From: Streptomyces olindensis
GTDB lineage: Bacteria; Actinomycetota; Actinomycetes; Streptomycetales; Streptomycetaceae
NCBI GenBank assembly: GCA_000696115.1
Contig: JJOH01000014.1
Location: forward strand, 124,001 to 188,000
Direction: 5' to 3'
DNA: 64,000 bases
In this document: positions 42,859 to 50,795 of the stretch, one piece after another
Position numbering within the stretch: the first letter of the stretch is position 1
Layout: each line of letters starts with the position of its first letter
Position numbers and translations under genes: made by a program
The notes under the pieces: generated by a model
What the model saw: the letters and a program-made list of their open reading frames with translations, nothing else
The model's database searches: none
What the model was told of the DNA's origin: nothing

Positions 42859-43329
42859 GGTGGAACGTGTCCTGCTGGTCAGCCCCGAACTCGCCGACGT
42901 CCTGAGCGCCATCATCACCCGCATCCGCGACCCACGTATTCGGAGCCGTCCCCCGCGTCGTCGCTTACGACTACAACGAGCGCGTGTGGAACCCGCCGGT
43001 GCCGCTGCTGTTCCAGTACGACCGCAGCGGCCTGCGCACCCCGCATCGCCCAGGTCATCGCCGGACACGCCGACATCGACACCACCATGGGCTACAGCGC
43101 GATCTACCCGGTCGAAGCCATCGCAGCCCACCGCGCGTTCATCGCCCGCCGCCGCTCCCTGCGGCCCAGCGAGGAACACCGCACCCCCACCGCAGCGGAA
43201 TGGGATGCCTTCCTCAGCCACTTCGAGCGCCGCAAGCTCTCCATCGGCATCTGCGCTCGCGCGTTCGGTACCTCGTGTGCCGGAGCCCGGGACGAGCTCG
43301 CTCAGCTGGATGCCCCGCGGCCCGAGTGA
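42859..43329 (+). pseudogene. Decayed tyrosine recombinase (phage/ICE-type integrase)
   Basis: Integrase sequence is spread over three frames: ERVLLVSPELADVLSAIITR (from 42859), then VVAYDYNERVWNPPVPLLFQ (about 42950-43020), then IAQVIAGHADIDTTMGYSAI through HERRKLSIGICARAFGTSC (about 43040-43280). The segment between the second and third parts, which carries the catalytic Arg and HxxR, is deleted, as is the C-terminal Cys-rich region. The GHADIDTTMGY box, close to the catalytic tyrosine, is preserved. At least two frameshifts and one large deletion make it non-functional. Confidence 0.8.
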
Positions 43330-43351
43330 TCAGCCCTCGTGCCGGCACAGT

Positions 43352-44332
43352 TCAGTTGGGAATGGTCACCAGGACGCGACCTCGGCCGCCGGTATCGACA
43401 CGGTCTTGCGCTTGAGCGATCTTCTCCAGCGGGTACAGGTCGCCGATGGCGACGGTCAGCATGCCGACCGCGGCTGCGGCGGTGAGGTCGCGGGCCGCCT
43501 GCCGTTTCGCCGTTTCGGCGAAGTCGTCGCTGCCGAGCATGCGCAGCGTGACGTTGTTGAACAGCATGGGCCAAAAGGGAAGTCGGGGCCGTTCGTCCCG
43601 GGTGGCGTAGGCGGCGATCACCGCGCCGTTCGCGGCGACGGCGTTGTCCAGGTCCGCATTGTCGGACAGGGCCACCTCGATGATTCGGTGCACGCCGTCG
43701 GGAGCGTGCGCGCGGATCGCGGCGGCGGGGTCGTCCCCGTCGAGTGCCACGGAGTGGGAGACCGCGGCGGGGTCGAGGCGGTTCAGGTCGCTGCCGTGGC
43801 GCACGGTCCCGATCACGGTCGCGCCGCCCCACCGGGCGAGCTGCGCGGCCAGGGAGCCGACGCCGCCGAGCACTCCATGCACGAGCACGAGCTGTCCGTC
43901 GACGGGGCCGTCGCTGAACACGGTGCGGTGGGCGGTGACCCCAGGGATGCCCAGGCCTGCACCGAGTTCGTCGCTGAGGTGGTCGGGTAGCGGGACGGCC
44001 AGATCCGCAGGCACGACGGTGTACTGGGCTGCGGTGCCGAAGGGGCGGTAGGACTGGGCGCCGTACACCCATACCCGTTGTCCCACGCGGTGGGCGTCGA
44101 CTCCGTCGCCCACCGCGTCGATGACTCCGGCGGCATCACTGTGCGGGATCACCCGCGGGTAGGGCATCGAGGAGCCGAGCCAGCCGCGCCGCTTCTTGGT
44201 GTCGCCGGGGTTGACGCCCGACACGGTGACGCGGACGCGGACCTCGCCGGGGCCGGCGGTGGGGTCGGGTAGTTCGCCGACGTGCAGGACATCGGCGGCA
44301 GGGCCCTGTTCGTCGTACCAGGACGCAAGCAT
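43352..44332 (-). CDS. Zinc-independent MDR-family NADPH:quinone oxidoreductase
   Basis: A 326-residue medium-chain dehydrogenase/reductase: GroES-like N-terminus (GEVRVRVTVSGVNPGDTKKR), cofactor-binding VLVHGVLGGVGSLAAQLARW and the C-terminal tail TGGRGRVLVTI. The structural- and catalytic-zinc cysteines of alcohol dehydrogenases are absent, so it is a quinone-oxidoreductase type. It lies next to a PadR regulator on the same strand, 20 bp apart, and so probably responds to a xenobiotic or quinone. Confidence 0.87.
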   Translation of the reverse strand: MLASWYDEQGPAADVLHVGELPDPTAGPGEVRVRVTVSGVNPGDTKKRRGWLGSSMPYPRVIPHSDAAGVIDAVGDGVDAHRVGQRVWVYGAQSYRPFGTAAQYTVVPADLAVPLPDHLSDELGAGLGIPGVTAHRTVFSDGPVDGQLVLVHGVLGGVGSLAAQLARWGGATVIGTVRHGSDLNRLDPAAVSHSVALDGDDPAAAIRAHAPDGVHRIIEVALSDNADLDNAVAANGAVIAAYATRDERPRLPFWPMLFNNVTLRMLGSDDFAETAKRQAARDLTAAAAVGMLTVAIGDLYPLEKIAQAQDRVDTGGRGRVLVTIPN

Positions 44333-44352
44333 GGACGTACCTCCAGGGCCGG

Positions 44353-44913
44353 TCAGCTCGCGGGTTCGTCGAGCGGGAAGGGAGTGCTCTTGGTGGGCTC
44401 GTCACCGTCCAGAACAGCGTGTAGCCAGGCGCGTTCGGCGCTGCTGATGGCACGGGCGGTGAGCAGCATGCCGCGCCGGTAGGGGTCGGCCACCTCCTCG
44501 GCCCGCAGCGGCCTGTCACCGTCGTAGAAGAAGCTCGCCGGCTCCTCCAGGAACTCAAGCCGTCTGCGCAGCACCGCGTGCTGTTCGGACACCTCGGGCA
44601 GGTGCGAGAGGAACGCCAGGATAGTGAAGAAGCGGGTGAAGTCGGTGATCTCGTGGTCGGCCGGCTTGCGCAGCCGCTTCAACAGTTCGGTGCGCCCGGC
44701 GCCGGTCAGGCTCAGTACGTAGCGCGCTGGGCCCGCAGCCGGGTCGGCGCGCCGCTCCAGCAGGCCCGCCTTGGTGAGACGGTTGATCGCCGGATACAGA
44801 CTGCCGTCGCTGACCGGCCGCGTGTACCCGGTCAGCTGCGAAACCCGTCGGCGCAGCTCGTGCCCGGGCAGAGCACCCCCGGCCAGGAAGCCCAGTATCG
44901 CTAGTTCCAGCAT
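44353..44913 (-). CDS. PadR-family transcriptional regulator
   Basis: A 186-residue PadR-type repressor with N-terminal winged HTH (LELAILGFLAGGALPGHEL, VSDGSLYPAINRLTKAGLL) and a helical C-terminal domain. The ATG at 44913 fits the family start; 44931 would add six residues. A palindromic array lies at 44943-44965, between it and the divergent SnoaL-like gene. It is transcribed with the quinone oxidoreductase, which it likely controls. Confidence 0.88.
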   Translation of the reverse strand: MLELAILGFLAGGALPGHELRRRVSQLTGYTRPVSDGSLYPAINRLTKAGLLERRADPAAGPARYVLSLTGAGRTELLKRLRKPADHEITDFTRFFTILAFLSHLPEVSEQHAVLRRRLEFLEEPASFFYDGDRPLRAEEVADPYRRGMLLTARAISSAERAWLHAVLDGDEPTKSTPFPLDEPAS

Positions 44914-44942
44914 GCCCTCAGCATCCCACAATCACATCGAAA

Positions 44943-44965
44943 CGATGTACACATCGAATCGATGT
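44943..44965. promoter_or_regulatory. PadR-type operator with overlapping palindromes
   Basis: Three CGATGT half-sites in 23 bp, alternating in orientation: CGATGT-AC-ACATCG (44943-44956) and ACATCG-AAT-CGATGT (44951-44965) share their central half-site. Located in the 91-bp gap between the PadR gene and the SnoaL-like gene. Confidence 0.75.
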
Positions 44966-45004
44966 TACCTTGAGGCGGAACACCATCGCTATGAGGAGAG
45001 GAAC

Positions 45005-45424
45005 ATGCCGCCCGAAGCCGTGAAGTCGCTGATGAACCGCTTCGTCGAGTTCATCAACACAGCCGATGAGGATCTTGGCCGCGAGGTCATCTCTCCTGAC
45101 GCGGTGTTCCACGCACCGAGTCATGCGGAGCCGCTTCGAGGTCCCGAGGGCTACATGGAGGTCATCGGCATGATGCGCAGTGGATTCCCGGACGTGCAGT
45201 GGAGCCTGGAGGAGATGATCGGGGAAGGCGACACGGTGGCTGCACGGTTCACCATGCGCGGCACGCACGACGGTGAGTTCTTCGGCATCCCGGCAAGCGG
45301 CAACAAGGTCTCGGTGCAGGCCATGAACTTCTACTACCTGGCCGACGGCCGGATTGTCGGCGAACGAGGTCAACCCGACCTCCTTGGAGTCATGCAACAG
45401 ATCGGTGCGGTACCGGCACCATGA
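45005..45424 (+). CDS. SnoaL-like/ester cyclase-family protein
   Basis: A 139-residue NTF2-like protein: helix MNRFVEFINTADEDLGREVI, DAVFHAPSH, GPEGYMEVIGMMRSGFPD, RFTMRGTHDGEFFGIPASG and the C-terminal FYYLADGRIVGERGQPDLLG. This is the SnoaL polyketide-cyclase-like family, which includes many small-molecule isomerases and hydrolases. A strong GAGGAGAGG precedes the ATG. It diverges from the PadR gene and is translationally coupled to the next small gene. Confidence 0.85.
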   Translation: MPPEAVKSLMNRFVEFINTADEDLGREVISPDAVFHAPSHAEPLRGPEGYMEVIGMMRSGFPDVQWSLEEMIGEGDTVAARFTMRGTHDGEFFGIPASGNKVSVQAMNFYYLADGRIVGERGQPDLLGVMQQIGAVPAP

Positions 45425-45600
45425 AGCAGCAAGGAATATCCGGCCTCGAACTGGTCGAGCGACGAGGGGGCAAGTGCGCTCGCTGCTCGGAGCCGTGCAA
45501 GAAGTACGGCTCCAAGGCCAACCCGCTGTGCCGGAACTGCTTCGCTGCGGTCGCCGCAGAGCGGGGGCCGGGCGTGCGGCAGAAGGGCTGCAACGCCTGA
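45421..45600 (+). CDS. 59-residue zinc-ribbon protein
   Basis: A short gene whose ATG overlaps the SnoaL-like stop (ATGA). The protein contains CARC (Cys19, Cys22) and CRNC (Cys37, Cys40), a CxxC-x14-CxxC zinc-ribbon pattern, with extra cysteines at 26 and 57 and a basic middle (KKYGSKA). After codon 6 nearly every codon ends in G or C, which supports real coding on this strand. Size and pattern resemble small zinc-binding proteins of plasmids and integrative elements. Function unknown; a nucleic-acid contact is plausible. Confidence 0.65.
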   Translation: MKQQGISGLELVERRGGKCARCSEPCKKYGSKANPLCRNCFAAVAAERGPGVRQKGCNA

Positions 45601-46198
45601 GACCGTCTCGTGCTGGGCGAGCAACCCGACTGCCGGTCGACGGACGGCGCCCTCCGGCCCACAGGACGCGTACTGGTACACCCTTCTACTGCCGGCCTGG
45701 TGTGCCTCGGAGGTGGACTCGGTCATGCCGGTTTCGTGGACATCGGCGGCGCTGCTGTACAGCCCGTCGTAGACGGGGTGGTGCCACTCCGGGAGGCTCT
45801 CGCGGTACTTGGAGGGGGGCAGGGCCACTTCAAGCCGCCCGCCGCGGCTCGGGGAGCCGACCGGGCCGGGCTGGCATCTGCCCGTCTGACCACGGCAGAC
45901 GAGGTGGCCCCGGTCTCGGGGAGAAGACGTCGGCCTGCTGACGACGGCCGGCCGTCGGCCGTCGTCGTGCCCCCTGGGCCCTCGGAGCGATGGCGGCGAA
46001 CGCCTCCGGGGTGTGGCCCCTCTCGCCCGCCGCAGTCGCGGAGGCTGTCGACGGGATCAGCGGGAAGGACCGCCGGCCCGGGGCTGAGGACCTGGTGGAA
46101 TGGAGGACACGTCCCTTCGTGTCAGCGCGTCGGACATGCGGGTGCAGGACGCTCGACGGGCCGTGAGGCGTGGCGGCGCCTGTTGCGCCGGAACCCCC
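45601..46198. other. Remnant region of the accessory segment
   Basis: I see no intact gene. On the minus strand, about 45828-45665, some 45 codons starting with GTG (ALPPSKYRESLPEWHHPVYD and onward) have almost exclusively G or C in the third position, which suggests a fragment of a once real gene; the frame then runs antisense into the zinc-ribbon gene. An 11-bp hairpin lies at 45940-45966. Confidence 0.5.
45940..45966. terminator. Terminator-like hairpin in the accessory segment
   Basis: GACGACGGCCG pairs perfectly with CGGCCGTCGTC around a 5-nt loop. It lies 340 bp after the zinc-ribbon gene, with no gene known to end directly before it. Confidence 0.6.
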
Positions 46199-46305
46199 GG
46201 TTGATCACCCGGGCCGGTTTCGTGATCGAGCGGGAGGGGTTCGTCCCGGAGGGCGCGGGCGGTCACGCCCTGTTCTGGGCGCACCGCCCCGACGGCCCGC
46301 GCTGA
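46199..46305 (+). pseudogene. C-terminal fragment of the split methyltransferase
   Basis: The frame encodes LITRAGFVIEREGFVPEGAG, then GGHALFWAHRP and a TGA at 46305. The FVPEG-GGHALFWA ending is characteristic of the C-terminus of the same methyltransferase family whose N-terminus lies at 42791. No start codon or ribosome site precedes it, and the open frame upstream is not methyltransferase-like. Confidence 0.65.
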
Positions 46306-46430
46306 CCGCGTCCGACGCGGGGAGCGGCCCCGGCGTCCGGCCGGAGCGGTCGACGACGGGCCCGGACGGCGGATCGCTCGTAGATTGGTAGGGGCGGGCA
46401 GCCGCGCTCGCGGACCGAAGAGAGCGCGCC

Positions 46431-47669
46431 ATGGCAGCGGACATCGACTTCACGGCCTTCTTCGACGCCACCCCGAGCCCGTACCTGGTGCTGGACCCGG
46501 ACCTGGTGATCCGCTACGCCAACCAGGCCTACCTGGAGGCCACGAACCGGACCAGGCCGGAACTGATCGGGAAGTACTTCTTCGACGCCCTGCCCGCGAA
46601 CCCCGGCATCGCCGCCGACGCGGAACGCAACCTCAAGGCGTCCCTGCGCCGGGTACTGGACACCGGGGCCCCGGACACCCTGGTCCTGCAGCGGTACGAC
46701 ATCGCCGCCCCCGGCCTGCCTAGCGGGTTCGAGGAGCGGTGGTGGTCCAACATCCACACCCCGATCCCGGCCCCGGACGGCACGGTGGCCTGGATCGTCC
46801 AGCGCTCCGAGGACGTCACCGCCTTCATCCGGTCGGGCCGGGCCCGCCGGCTCACGGAGGAGTTCACCGAACGGGAGAAGGGCATGGCGGCCGAGCTCTA
46901 CGTGCGCGCCCGCGAGCTGCACCGGCTGAACCAGGAACTGCGCGAGGCCCACGACCGCGAACGCCAGGTCGCGGTCGCCCTGCAGGAAGCCATGCTCCAG
47001 GACCGCGACCTGACCCGGCACGACGACAACATCGCCGTGCGCTACCTGCCCGCGACGCGCTCGCTCAACGTGTGCGGCGACTGGTACGACGTCGTCGACC
47101 TGCCACCCGACCGCTACGCCGCGGCGGTCGGCGACGTCGTCGGCCACGGCCTGCAGGCCGCGGCCGTGATGGGCATGCTCCGCAGTGCCCTGAGCGCGGC
47201 CATCCGGGCCATCCCCAGCCCCGCCCAGGCCCTGGAGGTCCTCGGCCTCTACGCCCGGTCCGTCGACGGTGCGATGGCGGCGACCGCGGTCAAGGTGCTC
47301 ATCGACACCCGCAGCCGGCTGATCATCTACAGCAACGCCGGCCACCTGCCCCCGGTCCTGCTCCACGCCGACGGGTCCTGCGAGCTGCTGGACCAGGCCA
47401 CCGACCCGCCGCTCGGCGCCCGCCCGTACCACGTCCCCCGACCCCAGGCCGGCCTGCCCTACACGCCCGGCGACATCCTCGTGCTCTACACCGACGGACT
47501 CGTCGAGCGCCGCGACGAGGACATCGACGTCGGCCTGGAACGCCTGACCGCGGCCCTCTCCCAGCACGGCGGCCTCGCCCCGGACCCCCTGGCCGACGCC
47601 GTGCTGGAGCGGCTCGGTGTCACCAGCGGAGCGCCGGACGACATCGCCCTGATCGTCATCCGGCTGTGA
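46431..47669 (+). CDS. PAS domain PP2C-type (SpoIIE-like) phosphatase
   Basis: A 412-residue signalling protein. An N-terminal PAS domain (about 5-125: SPYLVLDPDLVIRYANQAYL, WIVQRSEDVT) is followed by a coiled linker (140-185: AELYVRARELHRLNQELREA) and a SpoIIE/PP2C domain (about 195-412) with metal-binding GDWYDVV, GDVVGHGLQAA, SNAGHLPPVL, TDGLVE and PDDIALI. Such proteins dephosphorylate anti-sigma-factor antagonists. No anti-sigma or antagonist gene is adjacent. The last 14 bases overlap the convergent acyltransferase gene. Confidence 0.92.
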   Translation: MAADIDFTAFFDATPSPYLVLDPDLVIRYANQAYLEATNRTRPELIGKYFFDALPANPGIAADAERNLKASLRRVLDTGAPDTLVLQRYDIAAPGLPSGFEERWWSNIHTPIPAPDGTVAWIVQRSEDVTAFIRSGRARRLTEEFTEREKGMAAELYVRARELHRLNQELREAHDRERQVAVALQEAMLQDRDLTRHDDNIAVRYLPATRSLNVCGDWYDVVDLPPDRYAAAVGDVVGHGLQAAAVMGMLRSALSAAIRAIPSPAQALEVLGLYARSVDGAMAATAVKVLIDTRSRLIIYSNAGHLPPVLLHADGSCELLDQATDPPLGARPYHVPRPQAGLPYTPGDILVLYTDGLVERRDEDIDVGLERLTAALSQHGGLAPDPLADAVLERLGVTSGAPDDIALIVIRL

Positions 47670-48846
47670 CGCTGGAGGGCCTCCGGCCGGCACTCCGCTC
47701 CCGGGCCTGCTCCCGGGCCCGCTCGCGCGCGTCCCGGCGGAACGCCCACGCCGCCTCGGGCTCCACCACCCAGCGCAGCGGCCGCCGCACCGGCGGGGTG
47801 CACAGTGCCGTCACGAGCACGGCGGCGACGACCGTCACGACGATGACGCCCACCGGCCGGTGCACCCACGCCGGGTCGTACCAGCCCCCGTACTTGGACC
47901 CCTGGGCGACGAAACCGTGCAGCAGGTAGCCGTACAGCGTGCCCGCGCCCAGCACGGTGAACCAGGCCCGGCGCCCCGGCACCCAGGCCAGGAAGCAGGC
48001 CACCAGGACCAGCGAGCAGCCGAAGGTCACCAGTGTCATGACGGGCCCGTACCAGGACGGCGCGGCGAGTTCCTCGGCGCTGTCGCGGTGGTAGAACCAG
48101 GCGCCGGTCATCCGCGGCACCGCCCAGTAGGCCACGGCGACGGCGCAGGCGAACACCGGCACGGCGAGGACCCGCACCGCGCGGCGGCGCACCAGCTGGA
48201 AGTGCTCCGGCCTCAGCAGCAGGCCGAGCACGAAGTACGGCAGGAACTGCAGCGTGCGCTGCAGGTCGAGGTCGTTGCCGATGGACGGGGAGAGCGTCGC
48301 CAGCATCGCGATGACGAGGGCGAGCGGCAGCGGCCACCGCACCTGCCGCCACACCGGCGTGGTCAGGCGCCAGATGAACAGTGCGGCCAGGAACCAGGTC
48401 AGGTACAGCGGGTCCAGCAGGCTGACCGGGCGGTCGGGCTCCTGGTCCGTCCACCGGGTGAACAGGGTGTACGCCGTCTCGAACACGACGTACGGAACGG
48501 CGAGCCCGGTGACCAGACGCCTGATCCGCCCCGGGCCGGCGTCGAAGGAGCGTGAGAAGTAGCCGGAGACGATGATGAACGCCGGCATGTGGAAGGCGTA
48601 CACGACCATGTAGAGCGCGCTGACCGCGCGGCTGCCGTCCCGCAACGGCTCCCAGGCGTGCCCGACGGCCACCAGCACGATCGCCAGGTACTTGGCGTTG
48701 TCGAAGAAGGCGTCCCGCTGCCCGGACGGCTCCCTCGCGGGCTGCTCCGTCCGTTCCGCCGCGGAGGCGGAGCCGGAAGCGGTGGCGGGTGCGGAAGCGG
48801 ATGCGGTGGCGGGGACGGGGCGCATGCGCAGGGTGTCCTCGCTCAT
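47656..48846 (-). CDS. Membrane acyltransferase (acyltransferase-3/NolL-like)
   Basis: A 396-residue integral membrane protein with about ten helices. The family motif FFDNAKYLAIVLVAVGHAWE, containing the catalytic-site histidine, starts near residue 47; AFHMPAFIIVSGYF follows. The low-complexity Ala/Ser/Thr/Pro N-terminus is cytoplasmic. The family acetylates cell-wall or exported polysaccharides; the closest named relatives are fucose 4-O-acetylases. ATG at 48846; GC-rich tail. Confidence 0.85.
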   Translation of the reverse strand: MSEDTLRMRPVPATASASAPATASGSASAAERTEQPAREPSGQRDAFFDNAKYLAIVLVAVGHAWEPLRDGSRAVSALYMVVYAFHMPAFIIVSGYFSRSFDAGPGRIRRLVTGLAVPYVVFETAYTLFTRWTDQEPDRPVSLLDPLYLTWFLAALFIWRLTTPVWRQVRWPLPLALVIAMLATLSPSIGNDLDLQRTLQFLPYFVLGLLLRPEHFQLVRRRAVRVLAVPVFACAVAVAYWAVPRMTGAWFYHRDSAEELAAPSWYGPVMTLVTFGCSLVLVACFLAWVPGRRAWFTVLGAGTLYGYLLHGFVAQGSKYGGWYDPAWVHRPVGVIVVTVVAAVLVTALCTPPVRRPLRWVVEPEAAWAFRRDARERAREQARERSAGRRPSSVTAG

Positions 48847-49009
48847 CGGGCCCCCTGAGCGGTGTGCGGGGAACCCGGGCGGGTGGAGACGCGTCTTGCC
48901 GGAGATGCGGCTGCGGGGTGCCGGTGCGACATCCCCGCCGCCTGACCACTGCGGGGCGGTGTAAACCGCTCACCGGGGTGGGTGTAGCGCGGATCACACG
49001 GATGGCGGG

Positions 49010-49049
49010 GGTGCCGCCGGGTGGGGAGCGCGCAGGGCCCGGCGGCACC
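49010..49049 (-). terminator. Strong hairpin downstream of the mannanase gene
   Basis: GGTGCCGCCGGG (49010-49021) pairs perfectly over 12 bp with CCCGGCGGCACC (49038-49049), with a 16-nt loop, 15 bp after the stop at 49065. Confidence 0.85.
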
Positions 49050-49064
49050 GTCGCAGGTGCGGTG

Positions 49065-50702
49065 TCAGCTCACGGAGCAGTCGGCGCCGTTCAGGGTGAA
49101 GGCCGTCGGGCTGGGGTTCGCGGTCGCCCGGGTGGCCGTGAAGCCGAGGGTGACCGAGCCCGCCGCGGGGATCGTCGCCGTGTACGAGGCGGCCGCGACG
49201 CTCACCTCGGAGCCGCTCTGCGTGGCCGTGCCGCCCCAGAGGTTGGTGATGCGCTGGCTGTCGGGGAAGGTCCAGCGCAGCGTCCAGCCGTTGATCGCCG
49301 ACGTGCCGGTGTTGCGCAGGGTGATCTCGCCCTGGAAACCACCGGGCCAACTGCTCGTCACCCGATAACCGACGCCGCAGGCCGACGGGGAGCCGCCGGG
49401 CGAGGTCGTGACCGTCACCGTGCCCGAGCGGGGCGAGCGGTTGCCGGCGGCGTCGCGGGCGTAGACGGCGAAGGTGTGCGCGGTGGCGGGGGACAGGCCG
49501 GTGACGGTCGCCGTGGTCGTCGCCGTGGTGGTGGCGGCCGTCTCCGTGCCGCCGCTGATCCGGACGACGTCGTAGCCGGTGACGCCCGTCGCGTCGGTGG
49601 CGGCCGCCCAGGTCAGGGTGACGGACGAGGACGTCACGCCCGAGGCCCTCGGGGTGCCGGGGGCCGTCGGGGGAGTGGTGTCGCCTCCGCCGGAGGAGTA
49701 GATCGCGGCCTCCTTGGCGGTGGCGGCGATGCCGTTCGCGCCGCTGAAGAGCCGCTGACCCCAGGGCGTGAGCTGGTTCGGGTCGAAGTTCGTGACCATG
49801 TCCAGGTACTCGACCCCGCCGCCGTTGCCGCTCCACGACCAGCCGAGATAGCCGAGGCGGAGCTGCTGGGCGACGGCCAGGATGGTGTCCTCGTCCGGGT
49901 TGCCGTCCGAGTGGTCGTGCCCGAACTCGCCCACGACGATGGGGAGTTTCGCGGTGACGAAGCGGTTCAGGTAGTCGGTGATCTCGGCGGCGGTGTCGAA
50001 GACGCCGTACATGTGGATCGAGAACACGGTGTTCGCGTCCGGGTCGGCGGCGAAGACCGAGGCGGCGTTGTCACGCATGGTGAACGCCCAGTCCTGACCC
50101 CAGTTGGGCGCGTCGACCATGATCGTGTGGTCGAAGCCGGCGCCCCGCAGCTTCTGGATCGCCGCCTTGGTGTCGGCCGTCCACGCCGCGTAGTTGGTGT
50201 TGCCGTAGGGCTCGTTGCCGATGTTGACGATGACGTAATCCTCCTGACCGGTCAGCGCGCTCTGCACGCTGATCCAGTAGTCGGCGGCCCGGGAGAGCGT
50301 GACGGCTCCGCTCTGCTCTCCGTATCCGGTGGTGTCGTGCACCTCCAGCACGCAGATCAGCCGGTTCTGCTTGCACTGGGAGACCACGTTCGCCACGTCG
50401 GCGGTGTCGTTGCGGGTCCAGCGGTCACCGCTGGAGAGGACCACGCGGACCGTGTTGGCGCCCTTGGCCTTGATGTGGGCGAGGGAGCTGATCCGGTCCG
50501 CGTACCAGGTGTGCGCGTGGTTGACGCCGCGCATCACGAAGTCGTTCCCGGAGGCCTCCAGCAACCGGCCGTTCTCGACGCGGAAGCCGGTGCGGGCCGC
50601 CTGCGCCGGGGTGCCGAGGGAGAGGAAGGAGAGGAGCAGGGCGAGGAGCGAGACGGCGACGGCGGCCGTTCGCCGGGCGGAGGGTGCGGTTTGGCGTCTC
50701 AT
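49065..50702 (-). CDS. Secreted GH5 endo-beta-1,4-mannanase with FN3 and CBM2
   Basis: A 545-residue exported enzyme: signal peptide (1-36, ending AQA), GH5 barrel (about 38-330), fibronectin type III domain (about 345-430) and C-terminal cellulose-binding CBM2 (about 440-545). The opening GFRVENGRLLEASGNDFVMR, GVNHAHTWY matches subfamily GH5_8 mannanases of Streptomyces. The acid/base is Glu164 (IGNEPYG), the nucleophile Glu259 (VVGEFGH). CBM2 targets the enzyme to cellulose-bound mannan. It lies 93 bp after the esterase gene and probably shares its CebR-controlled promoter. Confidence 0.9.
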   Translation of the reverse strand: MRRQTAPSARRTAAVAVSLLALLLSFLSLGTPAQAARTGFRVENGRLLEASGNDFVMRGVNHAHTWYADRISSLAHIKAKGANTVRVVLSSGDRWTRNDTADVANVVSQCKQNRLICVLEVHDTTGYGEQSGAVTLSRAADYWISVQSALTGQEDYVIVNIGNEPYGNTNYAAWTADTKAAIQKLRGAGFDHTIMVDAPNWGQDWAFTMRDNAASVFAADPDANTVFSIHMYGVFDTAAEITDYLNRFVTAKLPIVVGEFGHDHSDGNPDEDTILAVAQQLRLGYLGWSWSGNGGGVEYLDMVTNFDPNQLTPWGQRLFSGANGIAATAKEAAIYSSGGGDTTPPTAPGTPRASGVTSSSVTLTWAAATDATGVTGYDVVRISGGTETAATTTATTTATVTGLSPATAHTFAVYARDAAGNRSPRSGTVTVTTSPGGSPSACGVGYRVTSSWPGGFQGEITLRNTGTSAINGWTLRWTFPDSQRITNLWGGTATQSGSEVSVAAASYTATIPAAGSVTLGFTATRATANPSPTAFTLNGADCSVS

Positions 50703-50795
50703 GGCGGCTCCGGGTGTGGGGTCGGTGGGGCCTGAGTTGTGATGGCCGGCCGGGTTGTTTGCCGGCTTGCCGGGTGCGATCGGTCCGGGCCGGTG

